DNA from: Candidatus Zhuqueibacterota bacterium
GTDB taxonomy: Bacteria; Zhuqueibacterota; Zhuqueibacteria; Oceanimicrobiales; Oceanimicrobiaceae
Assembly (NCBI GenBank): GCA_029262005.1
Contig: JAJDAG010000088.1
Span: forward strand, 1 to 64,000
Length of the DNA stretch: 64,000 bases
Direction: 5' to 3'
The translations under genes were made by a program, and so were the position numbers. Positions within the stretch are counted from its first letter, which is position 1, and each line of letters starts with the position of its first letter. This document shows, piece by piece, positions 27,901-37,600 of the stretch. The notes under the pieces are model-generated. The model was not told the origin of the DNA and searched no databases. It worked only from the letters and a program-made list of their open reading frames with translations.

Positions 27901-28193
27901 ATATTTGGAGTGAATTACTTAAAAATGATAAAATAGGTATATTCGATAATTTTTTCGAGTTAGGCGGCCATTCACTTTTGGCAATTCAACTGCAGTCACG
28001 CTTGCGCAGCGCATTTGAGGTTGAACTGCCTTTGCGAACATTGTTTGACGGCCCAACTATTGAGCGTCTTGCGGTTGCAGTCGGGCAAAGCCGGCTGGCG
28101 CTGGAGGACAAACAAGAGATCGCGGATCTCCTGGACGATCTGGAGAATTTATCTAATGAAGATGCAAGCGCATTGCTTGAGGGTGAGAAATGA
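24936..28193 (+). CDS. NRPS, C-A-T module (basic residue predicted)
   Basis: This is a 1085-residue module. Its C domain opens YELSPIQQGMLSDSL, again the DCL style, fitting a partner that ends in an E domain (17588). The active-site motif is HHILFEGWS (His141, His142), with Glu146 where Asp is almost always found. The A domain (about 465-975) has YTSGSTGQPKG near 614. By-eye pocket residues are D-T-E-D-I-G-T-I-V. Two acidic pocket residues suggest a basic substrate such as Lys, Arg or a relative. The T domain has ELGGHS near 1010. The protein ends in an acidic tail (about NEDASALLEGEK) that may be a docking segment for the following protein. It is 97 bp from the next gene. Confidence 0.92.
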   Translation: MSDIQDIYELSPIQQGMLSDSLAAKDAGMYLIQLSYALEGELNMDAFAGAWQNVIARHDVLRTSFHWEGLEKPVQVVHRKTNFSIESLDWSASSPEEQQEKLTALHQENQTRGVIFTQAPLLGFTLIRMGGSALHFIWTFHHILFEGWSASLLLQEVFAFYRATLKNETLRLNPSKQYREYISWLHSQDQTQAEIFWRSRLADFMSPTPLGMGGAASGTLAPVADYDARQITLSADATARLNSFARKHHLTMNTLVQAGWAFLLSAYSREQDVLFGTIVSGRSIDLDGVEAMVGLFINILPMRVQLSDNTDLLAWLKIVQNSQVEARKYEHSPLVNVKGWSEVQPGTPLFDSIVIFENWLGEVSLHDLADGLQVKDVVGYNGAPGYALAVVVEPGTRLNISITYDRQRFTEENIQRTLQHFEKILLNFVAAENQKVGDLSLLTAGEQKRLLQEWNETPRGYSEDSCIHQLFEARVLANPDVVALVHEKEQLTYAELNLRANRLAHRLKKAGVGPDVAVGLCINRNTAMVVGLLGILKAGGAYVPLDPEYPPARIEFMIQDSQIEMLLTESSLLERLPAIVPTTLCLDSDLQDVGVEETGNIETGVQPLNMAYVIYTSGSTGQPKGVVVPHRSLVNYVEAAISKFEVQPADRFLQFASISFDTAAEEIFPALLSGATLVLRNEEMLDSISTFLQKCDAWQISVLDLPTAYWHELINRVAAEQLALPACLRLVIVGGERALPEMVAKWHQYSGEKPRLLNTYGPTETTIVATTAELSGAGNRDAVLVPIGQAIPNTSTYVLDRKLQPVPVGLTGELFIGGAAVTRGYLRRPDLTAEKFMPDPFSDMPGNRLYKTGDLVRYRPDGNLEFLGRTDHQVKIRGFRIELGEVEASLRQHNGIADAVVIAPDEEQIVAYVVTRADAGISMSDLRTWLIEKLPHYMLPQSFVFLDALPRTPSGKINTGALPAPDRERPTLNTGFVAPRTSIEMQIADIWSELLKNDKIGIFDNFFELGGHSLLAIQLQSRLRSAFEVELPLRTLFDGPTIERLAVAVGQSRLALEDKQEIADLLDDLENLSNEDASALLEGEK

Positions 28194-28290
28194 AGCGGAT
28201 TCGACTGAGCATCTGTTTTTACCTGGATAACGCAATGCCTGCCGTGTTGCCACATACTTTTACATTTACCCAGCAGAGTCTATAACCAGA

Positions 28291-31200
28291 ATGGCCATCT
28301 CTTCAAAAGAACTTTCTGCCCGTTTCGCCGAGCTTTCACCCGAGAAGCGCGCCCTTCTGATGCAAAAGCTGAAAAAGGCCAATGGCAACGCCCGGTCGTG
28401 TGCGACCATAGCGCCGCGCACGAGCACTGTGTCTCTGCCGCTTTCTTTTTCTCAGGAAAGATTATGGTTTCTTGAGCTTCTGGATCCGGGTAGCCCTGCA
28501 TATAATATGCCGATCGCGCTCAGAATTGCCGGGCCGCTTGCGCCGGTCTTGCCGGACGTCCTGTACGAGATTCAGCAGCGCCACGAAATCCTCAGAACGA
28601 CATTCAAGCGGCTTGATGCCGGCCCGGTTCAGGTTGTTGCGGATGTTGCCGGTTCCGTGCTTGCAACCATAGACCTCAGCGCATTGTCTGAGGCGGATAA
28701 GAAACTTGAAACACGACGTTATGCAGTCGAAGAGGCACAAAGTCCCTTTGATATAGAGAAGGGGCCGCTTTTTCGCGCCACGTTGCTTCGGCTGACTGAA
28801 GAGGAACATGTGCTGCTTTTGACCATGCATCATATTGTGTCTGACGGCTGGTCCATGGATATTTTAATCAGAGAGGTTGCGAGCCTTTACAAGGCTTTCA
28901 GTAGTGGCGCACCGTCACCGCTTGCAAAGCTTCCGGTACATTATGGTGATTTCGCCATTTGGCAACGAGATTGGCTAAAAGATGATACTTTGGAAAAACT
29001 CCTGCAGTACTGGCGCCGGGAGCTGGCGGAGGCACCACCTGTACTCTCGCTGCCGACCGATCATCCACGGCCGGCTGTGCAAACCTTTCGTGGCGATTAT
29101 GTAGTTGTCCGGATCGACAGAAAGCTGGAGCTTGCCTTGAAACAGTTAAGCCGGCAATGGGGCGGCACTCTGTTTATGACATTGTTGGCCGCTTTTAAAG
29201 TTCTGCTGTCCAAATACACTGGCGTTGACAAAATCGTGGTTGGTATCCCGAGCGCGAATCGCAATCGGGCTGAGATAGAAGGCTTAATTGGCCTTTTTGT
29301 AAATGCGCTTGTACTTTGTACTGACACCAGCGGAGATCCAACTTTTTTAAGTTTTTTTGAGCGTGTCAGAGAGGTGACTGTTGGCGCCTACGAACACCAG
29401 GATCTGCCCTTTGAAAAATTAGTTGAGGAATTGCAGCCACAAAGAGATCTGAGTCATTCGCCATTGTTTCAGGTTATGTTTATGTTACAAACGACGGCTG
29501 AGTCCCTGGTGCTGCCGGATTTGAACCTCAGTTTGTTGGATGTCCATAGCGGCACTGCCAAGTTTGATCTGACCCTTGGTTTGCTTGATGCTGAGGATGG
29601 CATTACCGGCGCTTTTGAATATAATACAGACTTGTTTGAGCGCGCCACCGTCGAGCGTATGGTAACACATTTTCAGATGCTGTTAAAAGCTGCCGTTGCG
29701 CAGCCGGAGCAACGTCTGTCCGCTTTGTCGCTTCTAACCGACAGGGAAAAACAAGAAATCTTTCTACGGTGGAATGACACCGGCAACGGTTATCAGCAGG
29801 ACACCTGCTTCCCCTCCATGTTTGAAGCACAGGTTGCGCGAACACCTGAGTCGGTTGCGGTCGTCTGCGATGGCCGGAGCCTGACTTACCAGGAGCTTAA
29901 CGTTCGCGCAAATCGTTTGGCCCGGCACCTGCAGAAACTCGGGGTTGGCCCTGAGGTACTTGTGGGGATTTGTGTAGAGCGGTCCACGGAATTACTCTTG
30001 ACGCTGCTTGCTATCATGAAAGCCGGCGGCGCGTATGTGCCACTCGATCCAAGCTATCCAGAGCGGCGTTTGCAATTCATGCTTAAGGATGCTCAAGTTG
30101 GCATTTTGCTAACAAATGAGACTTTTCTGGCGAAATTGCCAAAGTACGATGCAACGATTTTTTGTATTGACCGTGATTGGCAGAGTGTGAGGGAGGAGAG
30201 CTGCGAAAATCTTTCGTGCAACTTTCGCGACGCCAATCTTGCCTATGTCATATATACATCAGGCTCGACCGGAAATCCAAAAGGCGTTGCAGTCACGCAT
30301 AAAGACCTGGCGAATTTCCTCTCCGGCATGATGATTAGCCCAGGTATTGAACCTGAAACAGTCTTTGCTGCCGTGACAACGACTTCCTTTGATATCGCAG
30401 GACTTGAGCTTTACCTGCCTTTGCTGGCAGGGGCCAAAGTCGCGATTGTCGGCCATGAAACAGCATCTGATGGCAGGTTGCTCAGTGCATTTCTGTCCGA
30501 CTCCGGCGCCGACATGATGCAGGCGACACCCGCGACCTGGCAATTGCTCGTTCAGAGTGGTTGGCGCGGAAATAAAAAATTAAAGATACTGGTGGGGGGA
30601 GAGCGGTTGTCCGCCGATTTGGCAGCGGAGTTGCTTCAGCGCTGTGATTCTTTATGGAATATGTATGGGCCGACAGAAACTACTATTTGGTCTTCAGTGT
30701 GGCAAGTGCAGCCCAACTGCAAAACAATTTTGATTGGCAGACCGATTTCGAATACGCAGATGTTCATACTGGACAAGCACCTGTATCCAATGCCCGTTGG
30801 AGTTTTTGGAGAATTGTTCATCGCCGGAAATGGCCTCGCCCGCGGCTACCTGAACCAGCCTGAAATGACTGCGCTGAAATTTATTCCAAATCCTTTCAGC
30901 AGTGATCCGGGAAGCCGGTTGTACTGCACCGGTGACCTGGTGCGCTACCAACCCGACGGCAATATCGAATTTTCTGGTCGCATCGACCATCAAGTCAAAG
31001 TTCGCGGATTTCGCATCGAGTTGGGTGAAATTGAATCCGTGCTGCTTGAGCATCCGGGTGTGACTGCTGCTGTGGCAGTGGTTCGGGAAGATGCCAAGAA
31101 CGACCAGCGCCTGGTCGCCTATGTTGTGGCAAAGAAACAAAAGACCCTTGCTGTGGATGAACTCCGACATTTTTTACAGGGAACACTGCCCGCTTATATG

Positions 31201-31659
31201 ATTCCGTCGGCATTTGTGTTTATGCAGGAAATTCCCTTAATGCCCAATGGCAAGACCGATCGAAATTCGCTGCCTTCACCGGAATGCGGCCGGCCGGAAT
31301 TAGAGGGTTCCTATGTTCCGCCCACAAATGAGATGGAGCGTGTAATTACAGATATTTGGCAGGATGTTCTCCATGTAGACAAGGTGGGAATCAATGATAA
31401 TTTTTTCGATCTTGGTGGGCATTCCTTGTTGCTTGTGCAGGTGCAAAACAAGATAAATGCGCTGTTGAAAAAGGAATTGTCGATAATTGACTTGTTCAAA
31501 TACCCCAGTGTCCACGCGCTTACGACTTACCTTACTCACGGGCGAGAAGAGATTGTTGATTTTGTAAAACTTCAGAATTTAGTAACAAAACAAAAAGATG
31601 CTCTAGATCGTCAAAGGCGTCTAATGCACGGATTAAAGGAAAGTAACCGTCAGGCTTAA
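28291..31659 (+). CDS. NRPS, C-A-T module (predicted Gly)
   Basis: This 1122-residue module begins with the helix LSPEKRALLMQKLKK, common at the N-terminus of LCL-type modules. The C domain has an intact HHIVSDG (His180, His181) and LSFSQERLWFLE as entry motif. The A domain has YTSGSTGNPKG near 655. By-eye pocket residues are D-I-L-Q-L-G-M-I-W, very close to the DILQLGLIW code reported for Gly in cyanobacterial synthetases. The T domain has DLGGHS near 1043. The C-terminus is a helical basic stretch (QRRLMHGLKESNRQA). The next NRPS gene starts 2 bp downstream, so translation is probably coupled. The same pocket occurs in both modules of that next protein. Confidence 0.92.
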   Translation: MAISSKELSARFAELSPEKRALLMQKLKKANGNARSCATIAPRTSTVSLPLSFSQERLWFLELLDPGSPAYNMPIALRIAGPLAPVLPDVLYEIQQRHEILRTTFKRLDAGPVQVVADVAGSVLATIDLSALSEADKKLETRRYAVEEAQSPFDIEKGPLFRATLLRLTEEEHVLLLTMHHIVSDGWSMDILIREVASLYKAFSSGAPSPLAKLPVHYGDFAIWQRDWLKDDTLEKLLQYWRRELAEAPPVLSLPTDHPRPAVQTFRGDYVVVRIDRKLELALKQLSRQWGGTLFMTLLAAFKVLLSKYTGVDKIVVGIPSANRNRAEIEGLIGLFVNALVLCTDTSGDPTFLSFFERVREVTVGAYEHQDLPFEKLVEELQPQRDLSHSPLFQVMFMLQTTAESLVLPDLNLSLLDVHSGTAKFDLTLGLLDAEDGITGAFEYNTDLFERATVERMVTHFQMLLKAAVAQPEQRLSALSLLTDREKQEIFLRWNDTGNGYQQDTCFPSMFEAQVARTPESVAVVCDGRSLTYQELNVRANRLARHLQKLGVGPEVLVGICVERSTELLLTLLAIMKAGGAYVPLDPSYPERRLQFMLKDAQVGILLTNETFLAKLPKYDATIFCIDRDWQSVREESCENLSCNFRDANLAYVIYTSGSTGNPKGVAVTHKDLANFLSGMMISPGIEPETVFAAVTTTSFDIAGLELYLPLLAGAKVAIVGHETASDGRLLSAFLSDSGADMMQATPATWQLLVQSGWRGNKKLKILVGGERLSADLAAELLQRCDSLWNMYGPTETTIWSSVWQVQPNCKTILIGRPISNTQMFILDKHLYPMPVGVFGELFIAGNGLARGYLNQPEMTALKFIPNPFSSDPGSRLYCTGDLVRYQPDGNIEFSGRIDHQVKVRGFRIELGEIESVLLEHPGVTAAVAVVREDAKNDQRLVAYVVAKKQKTLAVDELRHFLQGTLPAYMIPSAFVFMQEIPLMPNGKTDRNSLPSPECGRPELEGSYVPPTNEMERVITDIWQDVLHVDKVGINDNFFDLGGHSLLLVQVQNKINALLKKELSIIDLFKYPSVHALTTYLTHGREEIVDFVKLQNLVTKQKDALDRQRRLMHGLKESNRQA

Positions 31660-31661
31660 GC

Positions 31662-34600
31662 ATGAGTAATCTCACCAGGAAAATTGCTGAACTATCTCCG
31701 GAAAAGCGCAACCGCCTTCTGCAGAAGCTCAAAAAAGAAAAGAATTGGCAGGTGCATTCCAAAATCAGTCCTGTAGATAGGTCATCTGGCAAATTCCTGC
31801 TCAGCTATGCCCAGGAACGGTTGTGGTTTCTGGAGCAATTGGACCCGGGAACGTCTGTTTACAACGTTCCATATAATTTTCGCTTTGATGGCCCATTTAA
31901 TGTAGATGCTTTAAAAAAGGCACTACAAACTGTCATCAAGCGTCACGATATTCTACGAACAACGTTTAGAGCCGTGGAAGGTCAGCCTGTCCAGGCTGTT
32001 TCTGCCGAACCGTTAAGTGAGCTTGTTTTTTTGGACATCAGTGATTTATCTACTGCTGATCTCGAAGATACAGTAATCAGACTGGTCGATGAAGAAGCGC
32101 AGAAGCCTTTTGATATTCAAACCGGTCCTTTGTTCCGGGCCACACTGGTCAGATTGCACGAGGAAGTGCACGGATTGTTGCTGACCATGCACCACATCAT
32201 TTCTGATGGGAGTTCTCTGGAGATTCTCGTACATGAATTGATAGTGCTCTATGAGGCGTTTGCCCATGACAAGCCGCATCAGCTACCGGAATTACAGATT
32301 CAGTATGTCGATTATGCTGCCTGGCAACGAAACTGTCTGCAAGGGGATGTTTTGGAGAAGTTGTTGTCCTATTGGAAGCCGCAGCTTTCAGGAGCACCCG
32401 CTACGCTGGAACTACCAACAGATCGCCCGCGCCCTGCGGTTCAGACTTTTTCAGGCGCTTATGAAATTTTCAGATTGGCACCGGGTTTGTCAGACAAAAT
32501 CAAAGCACTGGCAAAAGAATCCGGCGCCACACCGTTCATGACTGTCCTGACGGTGTTTAAAATATTGCTGCAACGCTATACCGGGCAGATCGATATTGTC
32601 GTGGGCACTCCCGTGGCAGGGCGAACACGCTCTGAAACAGAGGGACTGATCGGATGTTTTATCAATAATCTGGTCTTGCGGTCTGATCTGAGTGGGAATC
32701 CGAGCTTTCGCCAACTCCTGACTCGGGTAAAGCAGGTTAGTCTCGCGGCATACAGCCACCAGGATTTGCCTTTTGAGCAATTGGTCGAGGAGGTTCAACC
32801 TGAGCGGAATTTGAGCGCGTCACCGCTTTTTCAGGTAATGTTCATTATGCTTAACGCACCCAACAAGGCGATTGAGCTGACCGACATCGTCTTAACGCCA
32901 TTACTGAACAACACCATGACCTCCAAATTTGACCTTACTTTATATTTGGATGAGGGTATTGATAATTTGGTAGGTACGTTCGAATATAACACAGATTTAT
33001 TCGATGCATCTACGATTGCGCTCATGGCGAACCACTTTTCAACACTGCTTGAAAGCATTGTTGAAAATCCCGATCAGAAAATTGATGTGCTTGCAATTTT
33101 AACCACGGAAGAAAAGCAACGGATTCTACTTGACAGAAATGATACTTCTCATGCATTTAGCTCCCCTGAATGTTTCCACCGTCAGTTTGAAGCACAAGCG
33201 TCTAAATCGCCGGAAGCAGTTGCAGTTGTTTTTACAGAAAAGCAATTAACCTATTGTGAATTGAATGCGCGCGCAAATCAGTTAGCCAACCATTTAGTTG
33301 AGCGCGGAGTGAAGCCAGGCGTACTGGTAGGACTTTATATCGAGCGTTCTTTGGATATGTTTGTTGGTTTGCTCGGCATCATGAAGGCGGGTGGCGCTTA
33401 TGTGCCTCTGGATCCATCGTTTCCAAAGGATCGTATCGCCTACATGCTGGATGATGCCGGTGCGCCTCTGCTGATTACGCAGGCGGCCTTACTTGCCGAG
33501 TTGCCTGAATTCAATGGGCAGGTTGTTTGCATCGATCGGGACTGGCCCGAAATCAGCAAAGCGAGTTCTGCTGCACCGACTGACAGGGTTTCGGCCGAAA
33601 CTCTCGCGTATGTCATTTACACGTCCGGTTCTACCGGGAGGCCCAAAGGAGTAGCCATCGCGCACAAAGCCCTGGGCAATTTTCTAAATACAATGCGAGA
33701 CAAGCCAGGCATATCCGAGAAGGATGTCCTGCTTGCAGTAACCACACTCTCATTTGATATTGCTGCATTGGAGTTGTATCTGCCGCTAACTGTAGGCGCA
33801 ACCGTTGTGTTGGCGAGCAAGGAGGTCACGGCCGATGGCAGGCGTTTGGCCGCGCTCTTGACGCAGAGCAATGCGACTATCATGCAGGCTACCCCGGCAA
33901 CGTGGCGAATGCTGCTGGAGTTTGGCTGGCAAGCGAAAAATAATCTGACCATTCTAGCTGGCGGCGAAGCGCTCCCCCGAGAGCTTGCAAATCAGTTATT
34001 GGAACGTGGCGCTTGTCTGTGGAATATGTACGGTCCTACTGAAACAACCATTTGGTCGCTGATTGATCAGGTCGAAATTGATGAAGGAGCCGTTTTTATT
34101 GGTGCACCTATTGCGAATACAAGGATTTACGTTCTTGATCGATACTTACAACCTGTGCCGGAAGGCGTGTATGGCGAGCTTTATATTGGCGGGCATGGGC
34201 TTGCCAGGGGCTATCTGAATAGAGCTGAGCTGACGGCGGAACGGTTTATTCCTGACCCGTTTGGCACGGTCGCCGGCGACCGCTTATATCGCACCGGTGA
34301 TCTGGTGCGCTTATTGGCCAATGGAAACATCGAGTTCGCGGGCCGTATCGACAATCAGGTCAAGATCCGTGGATTTCGTATTGAACTAGGTGAAATCGAA
34401 GCTGTTTTGACGCAGCATCCGACTATTCGTTCGGCGGTAGTCACCCCAAAAGAAATGGCTCCAGGAGATGTTCGCTTGGTGGCGTATGTTATTTATGACT
34501 CACACACTCAACCAAGCATCAGCGAATTAAGAGGATTTCTGCGGGAAACCCTGCCCGATTATATGGTTCCATCTATCTTTGTCACACTAGATGCTTACCC

Positions 34601-37600
34601 GATGACGCCAAACGGCAAAGTCGATCGGAAAAATCTACCGCTGCCATCCGGGGAACGGGCTGTATCTGCCACCAAATTTATCGCGCCCAACTCGGCTACT
34701 GAAAAATTTCTCGCAACAACATGGGAAAAAATTCTCGGCGTTGACCAGGTCGGTGTGCACGACAGCTTCTTCGAGCTTGGCGGACACTCACTTTTGTCGA
34801 TGAAAGTCATTTACCGCATTGAAGAAGAATTCGGTGTGCGCATAAATCCGCGGGAAGTCATATTTAACAATCTCCGGCAACTGGCCCAATTGACGGATGA
34901 ACAGGCTGGCAGCGATACACTTTCAGAAAAAATAGAAAAAGTGAGCCGGGATACAAGTTCATTCCCGCTTTCTTATACCCAGGAACGCTTGTGGTATCTC
35001 GAACAACTGGACCCGGGCACTGCTGTTTACAATATTCCTTACAATATCCGTTTTGACGGGCCGTTAAACCAGACCGCTCTCACCAATGCCTTGAATGCCA
35101 TTGTCCAGCGCCACGAAGCCTTGCGTACTTCCTTTGCAGCAGAAGAAGGCCGGCCGGTGCAAATTGTTTCCGACCAAGTCGAACTCGATGTTCCGGTTAT
35201 CGATCTCAGCCATTTGCCGGAAAGTGAGTTTGACCGTAAAATTGCGATTCTCATTAATGAAGAAGCGCATAAACCATTTGACATCCGCCGCAGCCCATTG
35301 TTCCGGGCGACGATATTGCGGCTTAATGACAAGGTTCATGGTTTGCTTCTAAACATGCACCATATCGTTGTCGATGGTCAGTCACTGGAGATTCTGATTG
35401 AAGAATTAACCACACTTTACCAGGCTTATGCCCAGGACAAACCAGCTCAACTGGCAGACTTGCCGATTCAATATATCGATTTTGCTGCCTGGCAAAAACA
35501 ATGGTCTAACGAAGAAGCGCTTGAACGATTACTGGCATACTGGCGATCCAAGCTTGCGGCCATACCTTCAACATTAGAATTGCCGACAGATCATCCGCGG
35601 CCACCGGTGCAAACCTTCCCTGGTGCCACTCTGTCGCTGACAATTCCGGCGCCTCTGACAAGCTCACTGCAAAAGTTAAGCAAATCAGAAAATGCCACAC
35701 TTTTTATGACCTTGTTAGCGGTATTTAAAGCTCTGCTTTGCCGTTACACGGGTCAGGAAGATATTGTTGTCGGAACACCGGTTTCTGGCCGCAACCGCTT
35801 TGAAACCGAAAGACTCATCGGCTGTTTTATCAACAATTTGGTGCTTCGCACCGACGCCGGCAACAATCCGACTTTTCGTGAATTGCTGGCCCGGGTGAAA
35901 CAAACTGCTTTGGACGCCTACAGCCATCAGGATTTACCATTTGAGCAGCTTGTTGATGCAATACAGCCGGAACGCAACCTGAGTGTGTCACCGCTCTTTC
36001 AGGTGATGTTTATCTTCCTGAATGCTCCAAACCAGGCTGTGGCGCTCTCTGAGATGACGATGACGCCTTTGCTGCACGCTACCAAGACCTCCAAGTATGA
36101 TTTAACGCTATATGTTTCCGAAGGCAAAGAAACGCTTTGTGCGACTTTCGAGTACAATACCGATTTGTTTGATGCTGCTACGCTTGAACGTATGTCAAGC
36201 CACTTGCAGACTTTACTTGAAAAAATTGTTGCCAACCCGGACCAGCGTCTTGGCGATTTGCCGCTTTTGACCACGGCGGAGCAACAAGACCTGCTTTTTG
36301 CGCGCAATGATACGGCAAGGGATTTTAACGGCCAAGATTGTTTTGTTCAGACTTTTGAAGCGCAGGTGAAGCGCAGCCCGGATTCAATCGCGGTTGAGTT
36401 TGAGGGGGAGGAACTCACTTATGAACAACTAAACGCCCGCGCTAATCAACTTGCCTGGTATTTGCAAAGTGTGGGTGTAGGCCCTGATGTTCTGGTTGGC
36501 CTTTGTGTTGAACGTTCATTGGATTTGTTGGTTGGTCCCCTGGCCATTATGAAAGCAGGCGGCGCTTATGTTCCCCTGGACCCATCTTTTCCACGGGAGC
36601 GGCGGGCTTTTATGCTTGAAGATGCCGGGGTCTCTGTTTTGCTAACTCAGGAACAACTGCTTGCCGAACTTCCTGAGAACAAGGCTCAGATTGTCTGTCT
36701 TGACCGGGACCGGGAGCTTTTTGCCCGGGAAAGCAGCAACAATCCAACGAACAAACTCTCACCGGCTAACCTGGCTTATGTCATTTACACTTCCGGTTCC
36801 ACCGGCAAACCAAAAGGCGTTGCCATTGAGCACCGGACCTTGGCTAATTTTCTCAGCACCATGGGCGACGAACCCGGGCTGACGGAAAATGATGTTCTTT
36901 TGGCAGTCACCACGCTCTCATTTGATATTGCCGCGTTGGAATTGTATCTGCCGCTGACAGTCGGGGCGCAGGTGAAGCTGGCCAGCCGCGATGAAGCATC
37001 AGATGGCCGGCGATTAAACGAAGCACTTACACAGGGCAATGCAACTGTCATGCAGGCAACTCCGGCAACCTGGCGCATGCTGCTGGATTTTGGCTGGAGC
37101 GGCAACCAACAGTTAAAAATACTTGCCGGCGGCGAAGCACTTCCTTTTGATTTAGCCCGGGAACTTCTACGAAAGGGTGCGGCACTTTGGAACATGTATG
37201 GTCCGACCGAAACAACAATCTGGTCCATGCTACACCAGGTTGCCACTGACGATGATTTTATTTCCATTGGCCATCCGATCGCGAACACGCAGATTTATCT
37301 TTTAGACCGAAATCAGCAGCCTGTGCCGGACGGTGTTTTCGGCGAATTGTACATCGCCGGCGACGGTTTGGCCCGGGGATACCTGAATCGTTCGGAGATG
37401 ACGGCTGAAAAATTTGTGCCCGACCCATTCAGCAGTAAGCCAGGCGCCCGAATGTACCGCACCGGCGATCTGGTACGTTACCGAAGCGACAGCAGTATTG
37501 AGTTTTCCGGGCGCATCGACCATCAGGTAAAGATTCGCGGATTCAGGATTGAGCTGGGCGAAATCGAGGCCGTGCTGGCCCAGCATGAAACAGTACGGGA

